Positions 11,769 through 22,300 of a stretch of 64,000 nucleotides of DNA are shown here, piece after piece; position 1 is the stretch's first letter; each line of letters begins with the position of its first letter. The position numbers were made by a program, and so were the translations under genes. The notes beneath the pieces are model-generated. The model was not told where the DNA came from. It saw only the letters and a program-made list of their open reading frames with translations, and searched no databases. Origin of the DNA: Pterobdella sp. o SKG-2022 (taxonomy: Eukaryota > Annelida > Clitellata > Hirudinida > Piscicolidae); contig OZ038321.1 in NCBI GenBank assembly GCA_964035795.1, positions 10,482,324 to 10,546,323 on the forward strand. Direction: 5' to 3'.

Positions 11769-12110
11769 TCAAAAAAGTTTTACGTCATCAATATAAAGTA
11801 AGTGGTTAATTTTTGTTTTGTCTTTGAATAAATAACCTGAATTAGCTTTTCTTAGTATAAGAGACAAAGGTATCATCGCCATAACAAATAGAAGAGGTGA
11901 TAAACTATCGTCTTGAAAAATTCCCGTTTTAATATTTACTTCTCCCAATGTTTCTTCTCCGTTTTCTAAAACAGTTCTCCATGTTTCCATGCTTCTAAGA
12001 AGAAATATTCTCAATTTTTCATTGATTTTGAAAATTTTGAGACATTCGTTGATCCATGTATGAGGTACCATGTCATAAGCTTTTCGATAATCAACCCAAC
12101 CCATCGCCAA
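11769..12110 (-). pseudogene. RLE-1 RT palm
   Basis: Contains motif A (WVDYRKAYDMVPHTW), motif B (GIFQDDSLSPLLF; a Gly-to-Asp change against the usual QGDSLSP) and motif C (LLYIDDVKLF), ending in a stop directly after. YIDD is intact. Upstream finger sequence (up to 12500) is recognisable but full of stops. Confidence 0.85.
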
Positions 12111-13012
12111 ATTTGTTAGACACGTTTTACAATCGTTTATTGTATATTTGTCGATAATGAGTTGTTCTTTTGATCCTCTAGTTTCTTTTCCACATCCTTT
12201 TTGTTCCCGAAGTAATAAATTTTATGAGTCTAAATGTCGATAAATTTGATCGCTTATCATAGAAGTTAATAATTTCCACATTATTGGTAAACATGTTATC
12301 GGTCTGAAATTTGATGGTATGTTTTCTTTTGTTGGGTCTTTTGGTATCAGTACTGTGCTACCTTTAGTTAACCATTCAGGTACCTAACCGTTTGAACAAT
12401 TTCATTTATCTGTTTGCCAATTTTTTCAAATAGTGCAGAAAAAGTTTTGATCCAGTACCCCTGCACTCCATCTGGACCAGGAGCCTTCCATGGTGAAATT
12501 TTGCTCAAACATCTTTTATCATTTCTGTTGTAATACTAATTTCTTCTTGTTGACAAATTTTTCTGCATTGTTGTTTCACGTTCTTAAGCCAACTTGTTTT
12601 TTCATTGTACTTCACCAAATTTCCCCATATGTATTTCCCAAATTCTTTTGTACTTTCTTTTTCTGGTATCACTTTTATTTCTTCTTTTTCATTCGTCTTT
12701 TGATAAAATCTTTTTTAATTATTTTCGAACAATTTATTTTTGTAATATTGTTTCATTCTTTCAGTATATCTTTTTATTTTTGCTGTTATTGCTATAATGT
12801 TTTGTTTAAGTTCCTCTTTTACCTAGTTTACACTTTTTTTTATCAAGTTTATAATTTTTTTTAGATACTCATGGACATTATATTTACTTCTTTTACTTTC
12901 TTCTAATCGTGATAAATTTTTACGGCAGTCTTTTACTTTATTTTCTAATCTAATTCTCCATGGAGGATCTTTATCACCATTATAAATCTTTTATGGTACC
13001 CCAAATTCATCA

Positions 13013-13213
13013 GNNNNNNNNNNNNNNNNNNNNNNNNNNNNNNNNNNNNNNNNNNNNNNNNNNNNNNNNNNNNNNNNNNNNNNNNNNNNNNNNNNNNNNN
13101 NNNNNNNNNNNNNNNNNNNNNNNNNNNNNNNNNNNNNNNNNNNNNNNNNNNNNNNNNNNNNNNNNNNNNNNNNNNNNNNNNNNNNNNNNNNNNNNNNNNN
13201 NNNNNNNNNNNNN
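13013..13213. other. Assembly gap (N run)
   Basis: About 201 N. Any translation across it is meaningless. Confidence 1.
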
Positions 13214-13521
13214 CAGATTGTTAAGTCGACTACAAATAGCTTTGCAGGAAGAGCCAAAGAAGTCACGCCATGCTTCGCAGACCTGACAACTGCAAACGAC
13301 ATCTTCACTTCCGAACCAAGTTCAATTCGAAATATCTTGACTCGCCAAAGCAAAACCGGCTCATACAAAACCGAAAGGTGTACATCTTTGAACAAACCCG
13401 GTTCCTCCGTAGAGATGATATTATTAGGTGTCGAGAGCGATGAAAAGTTTGAGTGAAAATGCCTCCGGGACGCGAATAATAATAAAATACTGAAGAGCGA
13501 AAAATGTAGACCGGCAGCCAT
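13214..13521 (-). CDS. Candidate first exon of an unidentified secreted or membrane protein
   Basis: An open frame starts with ATG at 13521 and runs into the gap. It opens with MAAGLHFSLFSILLLFA, a good signal peptide (short n-region, Leu/Phe-rich core), followed by about 85 residues including PGLFKDVHLSVLYEPVLLW, FRIELGSEVKMSFAVV and SLALPAKLFVVDLT. GC content is visibly higher than in the flanks, and an E-box-like CACGTG sits just upstream (13529-13534). I do not recognise the protein. The opposite strand is also open over much of this stretch, so the strand choice is inferred from the ATG, the signal peptide and the GATGG context. Splice boundary not seen; it may lie in the gap. Confidence 0.4.
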
Positions 13522-14560
13522 GACGGCGCACGTGATTCATATGACGCATATGTAATTTACTCGCTTTGGAAAAAGTTTATTTTTTTCTAAGTCCTTATTA
13601 ATAGGGGCTTTGCCAAAATTTACGGATTTCGGGTCAAAAATACGGAAAATCAAGCCATTTTTGTTCAATTTTTGCACTTTTCTCGTGTTTCTAAATCTCT
13701 GTTGCGTGTAAATGTTTGCCAAAAATGCGCACTTAGACATCAGGTTAGCGTTAAAATGAGGTCATGGACAGCGCGTATTTCACTGTTGTTTTGCTTTCGT
13801 GAATAACAATTTGGAAAACTAAATGGTTTTCTTACCTTTCTTGTGCCTTGTCTCGTCTGTTATTTTTGCTTTCCATCTTAACATGGAGCCAATGTTCGGT
13901 GAACCACGAATTCTTCGTTTAGTTGCGTTCCTCATTGAAATGTAGTGTATGCGATCACGAACGGTGCTCGAAGTAGTGCTCCAAACAGAAACATTTATGC
14001 CTATTGGCTGACCCCGTAAAGGGCGGCGATACGCTTAATAATGTTGCCAAAAGTATTCTCCCCATAATGCTGACGGGTACATCCACTCCTGTAGGTAGCC
14101 TTCGAAGAGTTCTTTGGACGTCCCTTGACGAGGCAAACTTCGTTTTACACTCCACGATGTATTTTCAATGCTCTGTGTCTGGGTATCGGTGCCTGGGTAC
14201 GTTCGAAGATTAGGCCGACTGGTTCACTACGGGATGAAAATAGCTCTAGTCTTGTAGGCAATTATAACCAATCCACTTGTCGCTCATCTCGCGTGTTCCT
14301 GGCAATATGTGAGCGCGTACTTGATGAGCAAGACGGTGTATCTTTGTCGCTGTGCTCAACCGAGACAAAGAAGAATGTCTTCCTTTCTATTAATCAGAGA
14401 ACCAATCGGTGGACAAAATGAAACATTTTTTCATGCAGAAAGTAAGAAACGTGAGATGTCTCTTTAAAACATCATTTAAATGTAAATTTCTTAGAATTTT
14501 AATCATGTTCATTGCCAGGGAAACATAAAAGTAATTTATCACCGAGCAAACTTCAACAAA
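13522..14560. other. Unassigned, locally GC-richer sequence
   Basis: About 13750-14420 is less AT-rich than the surroundings, like a promoter/5' region or an old repeat. Short frames on both strands have no recognisable motif. It lies upstream of the candidate - strand exon at 13214-13521 and could be its promoter region; this is inference. Confidence 0.3.
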
Positions 14561-14561
14561 T

Positions 14562-14641
14562 CACCGTGGTGTAGTGGTATAGCAGATGGACAGGTAATCC
14601 AAAGGTAAGATGAAGGGAAGGAGTTCGAGGCTTGCTGAGGG
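14562..14641 (+). mobile_element. tRNA-Thr-like SINE head or tRNA relic
   Basis: A box TGGTGTAGTGGTATAGC and B box GGAGTTCGAGGCT in correct order, about 50 bases apart, with an anticodon-arm-like TGGACAGGTAATCCA between. The loop would place GGT (Thr) at the anticodon, but position 33 is A instead of the near-universal T and the acceptor stem is poor. This is best read as a decayed tRNA-derived SINE head different from the family at 4551. Confidence 0.55.
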
Positions 14642-15014
14642 ATAAAAGGAGAAAAAAAATGGCGAGAAGGGCCTGGGTAAAAAGGAAGTGGAAAGCGAAT
14701 GAAAAGAAACGGAAAAGAAAGAGGGAAAACGGAGCGCAGAGAGAGAAAAAAGTCTGACGCAACGAAATCCATTTTTATTGATGAAGTAAGTAGCAATTAA
14801 CAATGTATATATTCAATACACTTGGGAATATGTCATTGTCTTAGACGACAACACGGTACTTGGTACTTTTCAGAGAAGCTCAAGATATACCTCAAAAAAA
14901 ACTTTTTTTTCGTTTTTTTATTTCAATTTAAAAAATATATTTTGAATTTAAAAAATAAATTTTTTTTTACAAATTTTCGTTCATTTTTTGAATAATTAAA
15001 CTTAATTTTTTTTT

Positions 15015-15145
15015 TAAATTTGGTAATCAATTGAAAAAATGTTGTAAGCAAATGCAATGATTTGGTGCGCAAATGCAAAGATTTGGAAGTCAATTGCAAA
15101 AATTTGGTAGGCAATTGCAAAGATTTTGAAATGAATTGAAAAACC
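15015..15145. repeat. 21-bp minisatellite
   Basis: About five to six tandem units of roughly 21 bp, consensus near GCAAATGCAAAGATTTGGTAG, degenerating at both ends. A (TA)n run follows at about 15150-15208 and T/A homopolymers precede. Confidence 0.7.
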
Positions 15146-15176
15146 CTATATATATAAATAAATATATATATAAATA

Positions 15177-15213
<37 letters not shown>

Positions 15214-15288
15214 TATAAAATAAAAAAAGCAAGTTAGAACGAAACACAAGTATATGAAAAACTAAGAAGACACCGCACAGCGAATTGC

Positions 15289-15819
15289 CTAAGCGTTACC
15301 ACGAACAATGACCAGTGACAAACTTTCGAACAGCCATTTAGTTTCTCTAGGCTCATCTGTAGCATTAGATATGCGTTTTCTCAAATCAGAAAAAAATGAG
15401 AAAGCATGAAAACCAAAGATACCAGAGATTTCAACCGCTAAGGGGATCAAAATATGGCTATCTGGAAGGCTTCGATATTTTTGTATTTTCACCATTTCTG
15501 CTTGTTGGGAAGCCCAGCTGGGATTGGCTACAGTTTGAAGCAAGTGTGAAGGTGAAAAAAAATCAGAGCAGGTAGCGTCCCAGATATGGCATTTGCCAGC
15601 CCTATAAGAGAAAATGGTAAGCCCATCAAGCCTGTTGCCGTCTTCTCTGCCAAGGCCTACTGGTTCAAGCTGACTGGGAAATCCAGCTTTGTTTAAGGCA
15701 CGTTTAATTAAATAGTTCAATGCACGATGTCTAGTGACGCGCCCAGCACTAAATTTGCAGGATAACGGATGTCTGCCAAGAACGTCTATTTGAGCTTCGC
15801 AACGACAAAACGCGAGCAT
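15289..15819 (-). pseudogene. RLE-2 C-terminal zinc and nuclease-like domain
   Basis: Opens with CRCEAQIDVLGRHPLSCKFSAGR (CxC...H..C), a motif seen after RT in a group of invertebrate retroelements, then LEPVGLGREDGNRLDGLTIF, CHIWDATCSDFF and LIPLAVEISGIFG. The D...WDAT spacing with a later VExSG is compatible with a PD-(D/E)xK nuclease, although the usual RPDGL reads RLDGL here. It ends at SLVIVRGNA, the usual C-terminus. Nuclease function is inference. Confidence 0.65.
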
Positions 15820-16565
15820 AAACGCAATGCAAGACGGAGGGACATCGCAATTCTAAAAATTTCGTCGTCTAGAAGCCCGCCCGTTGCTGAGTTTGGCAAC
15901 GAGTTCAGCCAGGAACCGGAGCAATTTTTAGAAGAAAAAACTAAGAAAGCAAGTTTGTGTTGGTTCAAAGTTTTTTCCAATTGGCTGTGAAACGTTTTAT
16001 ACATTCGTCCCAATTGCGTTGGAATTCAGGGTTGGAGGGAATCTGAAGATCTTTTTCAACTTAGGCTTCTATCGCTGCAACGAATTCGACCTCTGACTGA
16101 TGTCCGTTAGTGTTATTGAGAACATCAGAGATCAAAGACTGACATGTTACGCGTTAGGAGAGGTAAGCTGCAAGTGCAAGATCGGAGGGTGAACGAAGAC
16201 CAATTCCCCCATGTCTAACCGGAAGTTTTGCTTTCAACCAGCCTGTGTCATCAAAATTAACATTTCCAATTTTGGCGGCTCTTTCCCTAAGCGTTTGCTA
16301 ATATTTTTTTAGAAGCGCATGTTCGCGATAGCTAGAGGAGCACCTTAAAATGAAGAGAAGTTTGGGTATAGCCAGACAATTTTTAAAGAGGAAAAATGCT
16401 TGATGGGAACTTAGATATGACAGTCATTTTCAGCAGCTGGGAGTGTTTGGCTGAGTGGGAATCTTTAACTGCAGAGCTAAAAATTGGTACGCCAAGCATT
16501 ATTACTTTCTCAAGGACTGTGACCTGGACCTTTTTCAGTATGCTTTGGATTTTTTCTAAAGCCTT

Positions 16566-17135
16566 TTAAAAATCGACTGCGTCCAGATTTAAGTTTACAA
16601 CTTCAGATTTGGACGCGTTTATTTCAAGACCGATCGTAGAGAGGGCAGGAATGATGCTTACCAAATCATGAATGATTTTGTCAACTGGTCTTTCTAAAGT
16701 TGCATCGTCTAGATGCCATATAATAAGGGGTGTGGAAACCGACCTTGCTATGTCGTCATCAGCTAAAGCGAATAGTGTAGGGCCGATAGGATCCCCTTGT
16801 TGAACACCGTATGCAGATGATATTATTTGGTCTTTACAGAAAAGTTCGCTTTGCTGTTGGTAAGCGAGCCGAGCTAAGTTGTATACAGAAGGGGCACGGT
16901 GGTGACATACCTCGAGAAGATGATCGCGGCGAACGGCGTTTTTCATATCGAGCTTAATCAGAATACTTTTAGAAAAAATGTTGTTTTGATTAGCAGAAAT
17001 ATAGACACGAATGGAGTGGACGGGCCCTTTACATCCATTGGGAACACCAGCACCTGATTGGATTGGTCGGAGCTCGTCGCTAAGGTCATTGACGACCCTA
17101 CGGGGAATGATTTTGGATGCTAGTCTACGAAACAC
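16566..17135 (-). pseudogene. RLE-2 reverse transcriptase
   Basis: Continuous 189-codon frame. ELRPIQSGAGVPNGC precedes motif A ILIKLDMKNAVRRD (a short in-frame deletion relative to the usual KxDxxNAFNSxxRD), motif B YGVQQGDPIGPTLFAL and motif C IWHLDDATL (usual YLDDxTL with Tyr changed to His). The thumb has IGLEINASKSEVVNL. All three catalytic aspartates are present. The true N-terminus lies upstream (about 17170), where GNVFRRL continues. Confidence 0.8.
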
Positions 17136-17170
17136 ATTGCCGACTGCGATGGGACGAATACCATCTTTTT

Positions 17171-17925
17171 TTCGAAGAGCGACCAGGTAAATTTTTCTAT
17201 TATACTTACATTAAAATTTTAAACATAGTTAAAAAAAAAAGAGAAAGATGAACGCACTTAACTTTAAATAATTGTGAAAAAAGTTTTTAGTAAAGGATTT
17301 GTTTCTGATATAATAGTATTTAATTGCTTATTCAAATTTGAAAACTTAATAAATATTTTTTTCGTGAGCGTGCCGAAAAATACTACGGCAAGCTCTTGAC
17401 AATTTTTCCCTTTAAACCTTCACTAGAGACATTCAATGCTAATCGTTATGTAAATAAAATATGGAAACAACTACCTACCTTTATGATCATGAAAGGCACT
17501 TGACTCTTCTTAAGAAAGTAGGTCAAAATATTTTGAGGTTGATATAAACTACGCAACTTGTAATTAATTAGGCATAAACTAGAAAAACCATGATGATTTA
17601 CTACAATATTGCTGAATTTTCATTAATAATCTCTATGCATCCGCCAAGTTCAAGAGCTACCTTACGCATACTTTCTCATTATAACGTTTTATATTCTGAA
17701 TAACTTTCAAAGAACAAACTCAAACTTTAAACTCATTTATTGAAATAAAAAACTGACATAACAATTGTTCAATATAAAATATAGAGAACCAACACATTTC
17801 TATAGAGACGTGTGATAAGTTACAAAAGTATAAATTAAAGAATAACCTTTACTAACTAAAGTAGAAACTAAATAACATTTACTAACCAAAGTAGAAATTG
17901 AAGAATAACACTCTGGGTAAGGCTG
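17171..17925. other. AT-rich sequence, no gene seen
   Basis: No coding or repeat signal recognised. Confidence 0.5.
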
Positions 17926-17929
17926 ATTT

Positions 17930-18600
17930 AATGGTGGTCTTTACTCACCATGTCACAAAGGACATACAGCATTGTGGCATTGTTGATTTTCTGCCCTAAT
18001 AGGTGATAAGAACAAGATTCTCCTGGCAATTTGGAATACTTAAACTCTTTGGTCTCTTGCCTTTACACTTGAAGTCATTTTTGTGTAAATTCTTTTTCAA
18101 ATAAAACTCATTTTTCATAACTCTATCCGAAGGTTTTCCTTGAAACAAATATAAATTCTTGAAAATATGAAATTTTAATGGATAAAGTATCTACACAAAA
18201 TTAATTTATATACATTTTTTACCTGATGCAATAGCCTCTGCAGCCTCACCTCTATCTTCCTTCCTTTAAAAAAGATGCAGTGGATCTTCACAATGTGCAT
18301 TATAAGTTGGATAAAATTCTACATCCACTCTCGTGAGTAATTATTTATAATTTAAAAAAATTTCATGATTTTTATATGAAAACTCACCAGATTGGTAGAT
18401 TTTTACAACTATTTTTGCCCCACAAGTATTCAAAATTTTTCTGCTATCTTGTAACCTTAAAACTATGTCTTCCGATCCCTCTTGGCATGTATACCCCCTT
18501 TAGCAATAAAATTTTGAGTAGTATTTATCATTCTTTTTTTTTAAACTAAACTTAATGTCTGATCTTCTGTTTCACGTTTCCAGCATTCAAATTCTGAGTG
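17930..18600 (-). pseudogene. FLYWCH/ZSWIM-like (possibly Mutator-type) remnant
   Basis: On the - strand several blocks fall in order: FECWKRETEDQT (about 18590), NDKYYSKFYC, YTCQEGSEDIVLRLQD, ILNTCGAKIVVKIYQS, VDVEFYPTYNAHCEDPLHLF, RGEAAEAIAS and KPSDRVMKN. Spaced YxC, C and H residues followed by an acidic HCEDPLHL block and an EAIASG block are typical of the WRKY-GCM1/FLYWCH zinc-finger region that precedes ZSWIM or Mutator-like transposase domains. In-frame stops (for example near 18270 and 18503) argue for a dead copy. Plausible short introns exist at 18328-18387 and 18148-18222, so a decayed host gene cannot be excluded. Confidence 0.4.
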
Positions 18601-19267
18601 ATAGTTTAATGAAATTAAATGGGGAAAAAGGCACGTGTTTTGAAAAAATGCCAACCTTCTAAATTTTCGAACTTAATTTTTTGAAGACTTCTCGTATCAA
18701 GAAAAATCCCATGCACTTTTTTTCTATGAAAATTAATTGTTATCACGAAATTGGTTATGTTTGAATGAGTTTTTTCACGATAATTACAAATTCAAAGTAC
18801 AATCTCGATAACTTCAAATATACACGATAAATAGGAAAATTCGAAGCAGTATAAATGATAATTTCAAATTTACACTGTATTAAGAAAACTTTGAATTCTC
18901 AAAACAACTCCAATATGAATAACTTGAAATTTTCAAAGCAACTATAATATCGATAGACACTTAGCGATCAGGCAAAAAGTATTTTAAAATTTTTTTAATG
19001 AATTATAATTTAAACTAAATTTTGAATTCTACGGTATCTAAATTGTTTGTTATATTATTTAAAATCTCTATAATTTTTACAGTTTTATTAATTTGTTCCT
19101 CTGGGGAGTCTTTGCCGAAGCAAAATAAAAACGAGCGTAAATAAATTTTATTTACTTTTTGAAAAATCGATTGCTTGTTACTGAAAATTCGCTATTATAT
19201 ATTGCTACGCTTTTTCCGTGTTTGCCTTTTTCTGTAATACGCTTTCAAAGCTTTAAATATTTATACT
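18601..19267 (+). promoter_or_regulatory. Upstream region of NELF-B
   Basis: Region between the remnant on the other strand and the NELF-B start codon. The 200 bases before the ATG are less homopolymeric than the flanks and would hold the promoter and 5' UTR, but I see no decisive core element. Inference from position only. Confidence 0.3.
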
Positions 19268-19360
19268 ATGTCTTCGGATGATCTCGATCTTCCGAACCCT
19301 GCAAATGTTCGAGAAGTTCTTTCGAGTGATGATACTTTACCTGCTATAAAAGATTTTCAG
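19268..19360 (+). CDS. NELFB: NELF-B exon 1 (start codon)
   Basis: ATG at 19268 begins MSSDDLDLPNPANVREVL and the exon ends ...AIKDFQ with donor CAG|GTACTT, phase 0. It parallels the NELF-B N-terminus, in which a short acidic segment precedes a Leu/Ile-F-Q block. No other in-frame Met nearby. The start is supported by the exon 2 join, but the N-terminus is poorly conserved in the family. Confidence 0.8.
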
Positions 19361-22300
19361 GTACTTGCAGCTTTATTGTTATAAATTTTTTCTGTCATAG
19401 AATAGAGCTGACTACCGTAACTTGAATTTTCTATAAGAATAATCACGGTATTTTGCTCCCTTCTCTCAAACCTGCTCTTCCTCTTCTTGATCTTCATGGA
19501 ATATCCAGGTACAAATTGTAAAAATAGGATTTATTTTTGAATTTTAAAATTATCATTTTTCATTAGTATCGCATTGCTTTCCAGTTTTTGATATTACTTC
19601 AATGTTTGTGGTATAAATGCATGTAAAGGAAGTTTATTTTTTAGTACTTAATTTTCTTCTATATTTTATCATGAACTTGATATTTTAAAAGTTAAATTAT
19701 TAAATTTTATTTTAATTTAATTAGCACTCAAACCATTATTTTCAAAATCGGATTCAAATTTCATGTTCAATTAAAGTTTCTGATTTTGATTATATCAGAT
19801 GCTCAAGATAAGTTTGAATAATTATATTTTTAAGTATACTGAATTAAAATTTTTTACTTTTCTCAGTTACTGTGTTTGACAATAGTCATTCTAAATTATT
19901 CATACTAATATTATCATTGTTTATATGATTCTGTAGGTTAAATAAAATAGTAGTAGTAGTACATTTAATCTTTTGCTTGGTGACATTACTTAATTTCTTC
20001 TCCATACTTGCCTATTTGCCATAGCAATACATAATTCTCTAAAAGTCAGCCTTGTGTCTATCAGTGTTATATTTGAACCATCTTTGCTATGAGTCTCATC
20101 TGATGTCCAGGTCAACAGAATGTTTGCATGCTTGTTGTGCTGAGCTACTTGTTTAGCAAGTGCTAACTATCTTCTCTTGGTTATGGTGGACAGCTTTGGA
20201 ATTTGATTTTATAGCTAGGCATTTGTTAGACAGTCTCTCCACGAAACATTTTTGACTTTGGAGCATATGAGTGTAGGTGCCATCAACTTTCTTCACTGCA
20301 GCTTTGGCCATTAACCATGGTTCACATCCATATAACAATATGAACTCTACACTAGATTTGAAAATCCAAACTTTTATTCCTTTGGTAATGCAAGGGTTTC
20401 AGACTTTTCCTAGGGATTTGAGAGCGCTTCATGATTTTCCAATTTGGGTGTCGATGTCTCATGAAGAGTTGGTGTAGTCTTCCAGATAAAGAAAATCATC
20501 AACTTTTTCAATTTTGTCATCGTTCATAGTAGGAATATGATTCTCTAGAGAGGGCTCAAAGTGCATTTTTTTGTTCTTGCTGGCTTTGAGTGAGAGACCG
20601 ATATTTTTACTTGGCTTTTTTGATGGTATCTTTCATCAAAGCCTTATACTTGACAATAGCAAGTTTGAAAATTATCTCGAAGGAACTCTGCGACTCTCTC
20701 TTCTCTTAAGAGTATATTCATTTAAAGAAAAAATTTTGGTGAAGAAATTATAATTCAAGCAACTGATGAAAAGAAAAGGGATGAGTAGGTTTTCTTATAA
20801 AAGCCAGTATCAATCTGGAAGATGTCAGTATTGCTTTCAGGGGTTACCACAAGAGCAGAGGTGTTTTCATACATCACTCATTGCATTAACCATTTCAGTA
20901 ATGCAGAGATATAATACAAAATTTGAATTTAATAAAAGCGATTTCAATTGGAAAAATTTTTTATTTTGTCAACCTATACTGGTTCTAGGTATCTGGTGTT
21001 GAGCTGCACCAAACTTTAAAAAATCCATATTAAATTATACTGCTATTTAAGTTCTAGTATCTGGGTAGACAGCTGTCAACTGATACATCGTCTCCACTTG
21101 ACTCTATTCATTGAGTGCACATTTTTCAGGCCGCGAGGATGATTGAAAAAAGAAAGCATCTGATTTCCCAGATAACAACTGCATTAAAGACAAAAATAAA
21201 AATTTTAATTACTGACAATGGTTAAAAGCGAGTGTGAAAGAAGCACATGGAAGCCATCATTTATGAGGAGAATCCATGGGATAGGATAGTGAGTATGGAT
21301 GTGGCTAAAGGTTTTCTGGAACCTTTTGCTAGGAACGAAGGGGAAAATTGTAGGGCCAGTGGACCATCTGGAATTTTAAAAAAAGCTTCTAGCTGTTTTT
21401 GAACATGGAAAGAAAGTTATTGCAAATAGAAAATGAAATTCTCGATGGAAAGTATATGTCTCATGACTGCAGGACAAGTACAGTTCCCATTTATAAGAGT
21501 TACAGTCACGAAGCTCTTAGAGCATAGTATGAAAAGGTTGTTGTTTAAAGTTAACCAAATGCAATATTGCTGTGTCGATGGTAGAAGCACAGTGTACGCT
21601 ATTTTTATTTTCAAGAGAATGCAGAGAAAACTACCTAAAAAAGAAAAAACTTTTCATCAGCTTTGTTGTTTTTTAGAAAGATTTTGATCACGTATCAAAG
21701 AAGGTGGTTGAATATCAATCTATCAAATCCTTTTTTAGGCCCGTTTTCCTTTGTCAAGAATTGGGCTCTTTGAAAGATCTATCTTGAGTCAGTCTTTCCG
21801 TTCAGAGCGATTGAAAGGATCTGCACAAATCATTTCTTACTTTCTTTTGCCATTCAATACAATTTCGTTTCAGGTTTTTTTCGGCTTCCGAGGCTTCTTG
21901 TAAGAATCTTATTCCAATTTTCGTACTTGGGAAATCTAACCAGCTCTACGCTCCACGTGTCCAAACCACCTCATTTTGCTGGTACATGAAGCTACTTTAA
22001 CATTCTGAATGCCAGGTTGAGAAAGAAGAGTCAGAATGAACGTTATCATTCCCTCTGACGCTGCACATCAAACGAATCATGGCCAGGTCGTTTCGTTTAA
22101 GGCGGTATAATAAGGTGGATAATGTTAAAGCCCATGTTTCAGCAGCATGCAACATAGTGTGTCTGACACAGGTTGAATAGATACGACCTCTGATCAATAA
22201 AGATAGATGGCGATTAGTAAGAAGAAGTAGAAGTTGGCGAAACTTACCCCAGGCATTGGTGTTGCTGAGAAAAAAGATGGTCCCGAAAAGGCTTATTCAG

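Larger units (their letters stand above)
10546..12960 (-). mobile_element. Non-LTR retrotransposon RLE-1 (RT plus restriction-like endonuclease)
   Basis: One element on the - strand. From its 5' side: a lysine-rich region (12960-12500), finger blocks such as PDGVQGYWIK (about 12460), motif A WVDYRKAYDMVPHTW, motif B GIFQDDSLSPLLF, motif C LLYIDDVKLF, a thumb, a Cys-His knuckle and a C-terminal PD-(D/E)xK-like region. RT followed by CxxC-H-C and a C-terminal nuclease is the architecture of the R2/R4/NeSL-type lineages, unlike the APE LINEs elsewhere in the window. It is broken by stops at about 11765 and 12110-12500 and a frameshift near 10760. Its N-terminus may extend into the gap at 13013. 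Confidence 0.8.
15289..17170 (-). mobile_element. Non-LTR retrotransposon RLE-2
   Basis: A second retroelement with RT followed by a C-terminal zinc/nuclease-like region. The 5' side begins near IAVGNVFRRLASK (17170), then motif A, motif B and motif C, a degenerate middle (16565-15830) and a C-terminal domain. The sequences differ from RLE-1 and from every APE LINE here. No endonuclease of the APE type precedes the RT within the window. Numerous stops in the middle part. Confidence 0.7.

Noticed and set aside
12960..13520. Reading frames crossing the first N run
   Set aside because: The middle is unknown sequence. Only the part from 13214 is considered, as a candidate exon on the - strand.
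14539..14803. Small Phe/Ser/Leu-rich genes on the - strand
   Set aside because: They are translations of a purine-rich low-complexity stretch in three frames, next to a tRNA-like element.
15015..15145. CRISPR-like array
   Set aside because: Units are contiguous and degenerate with no unique spacers.
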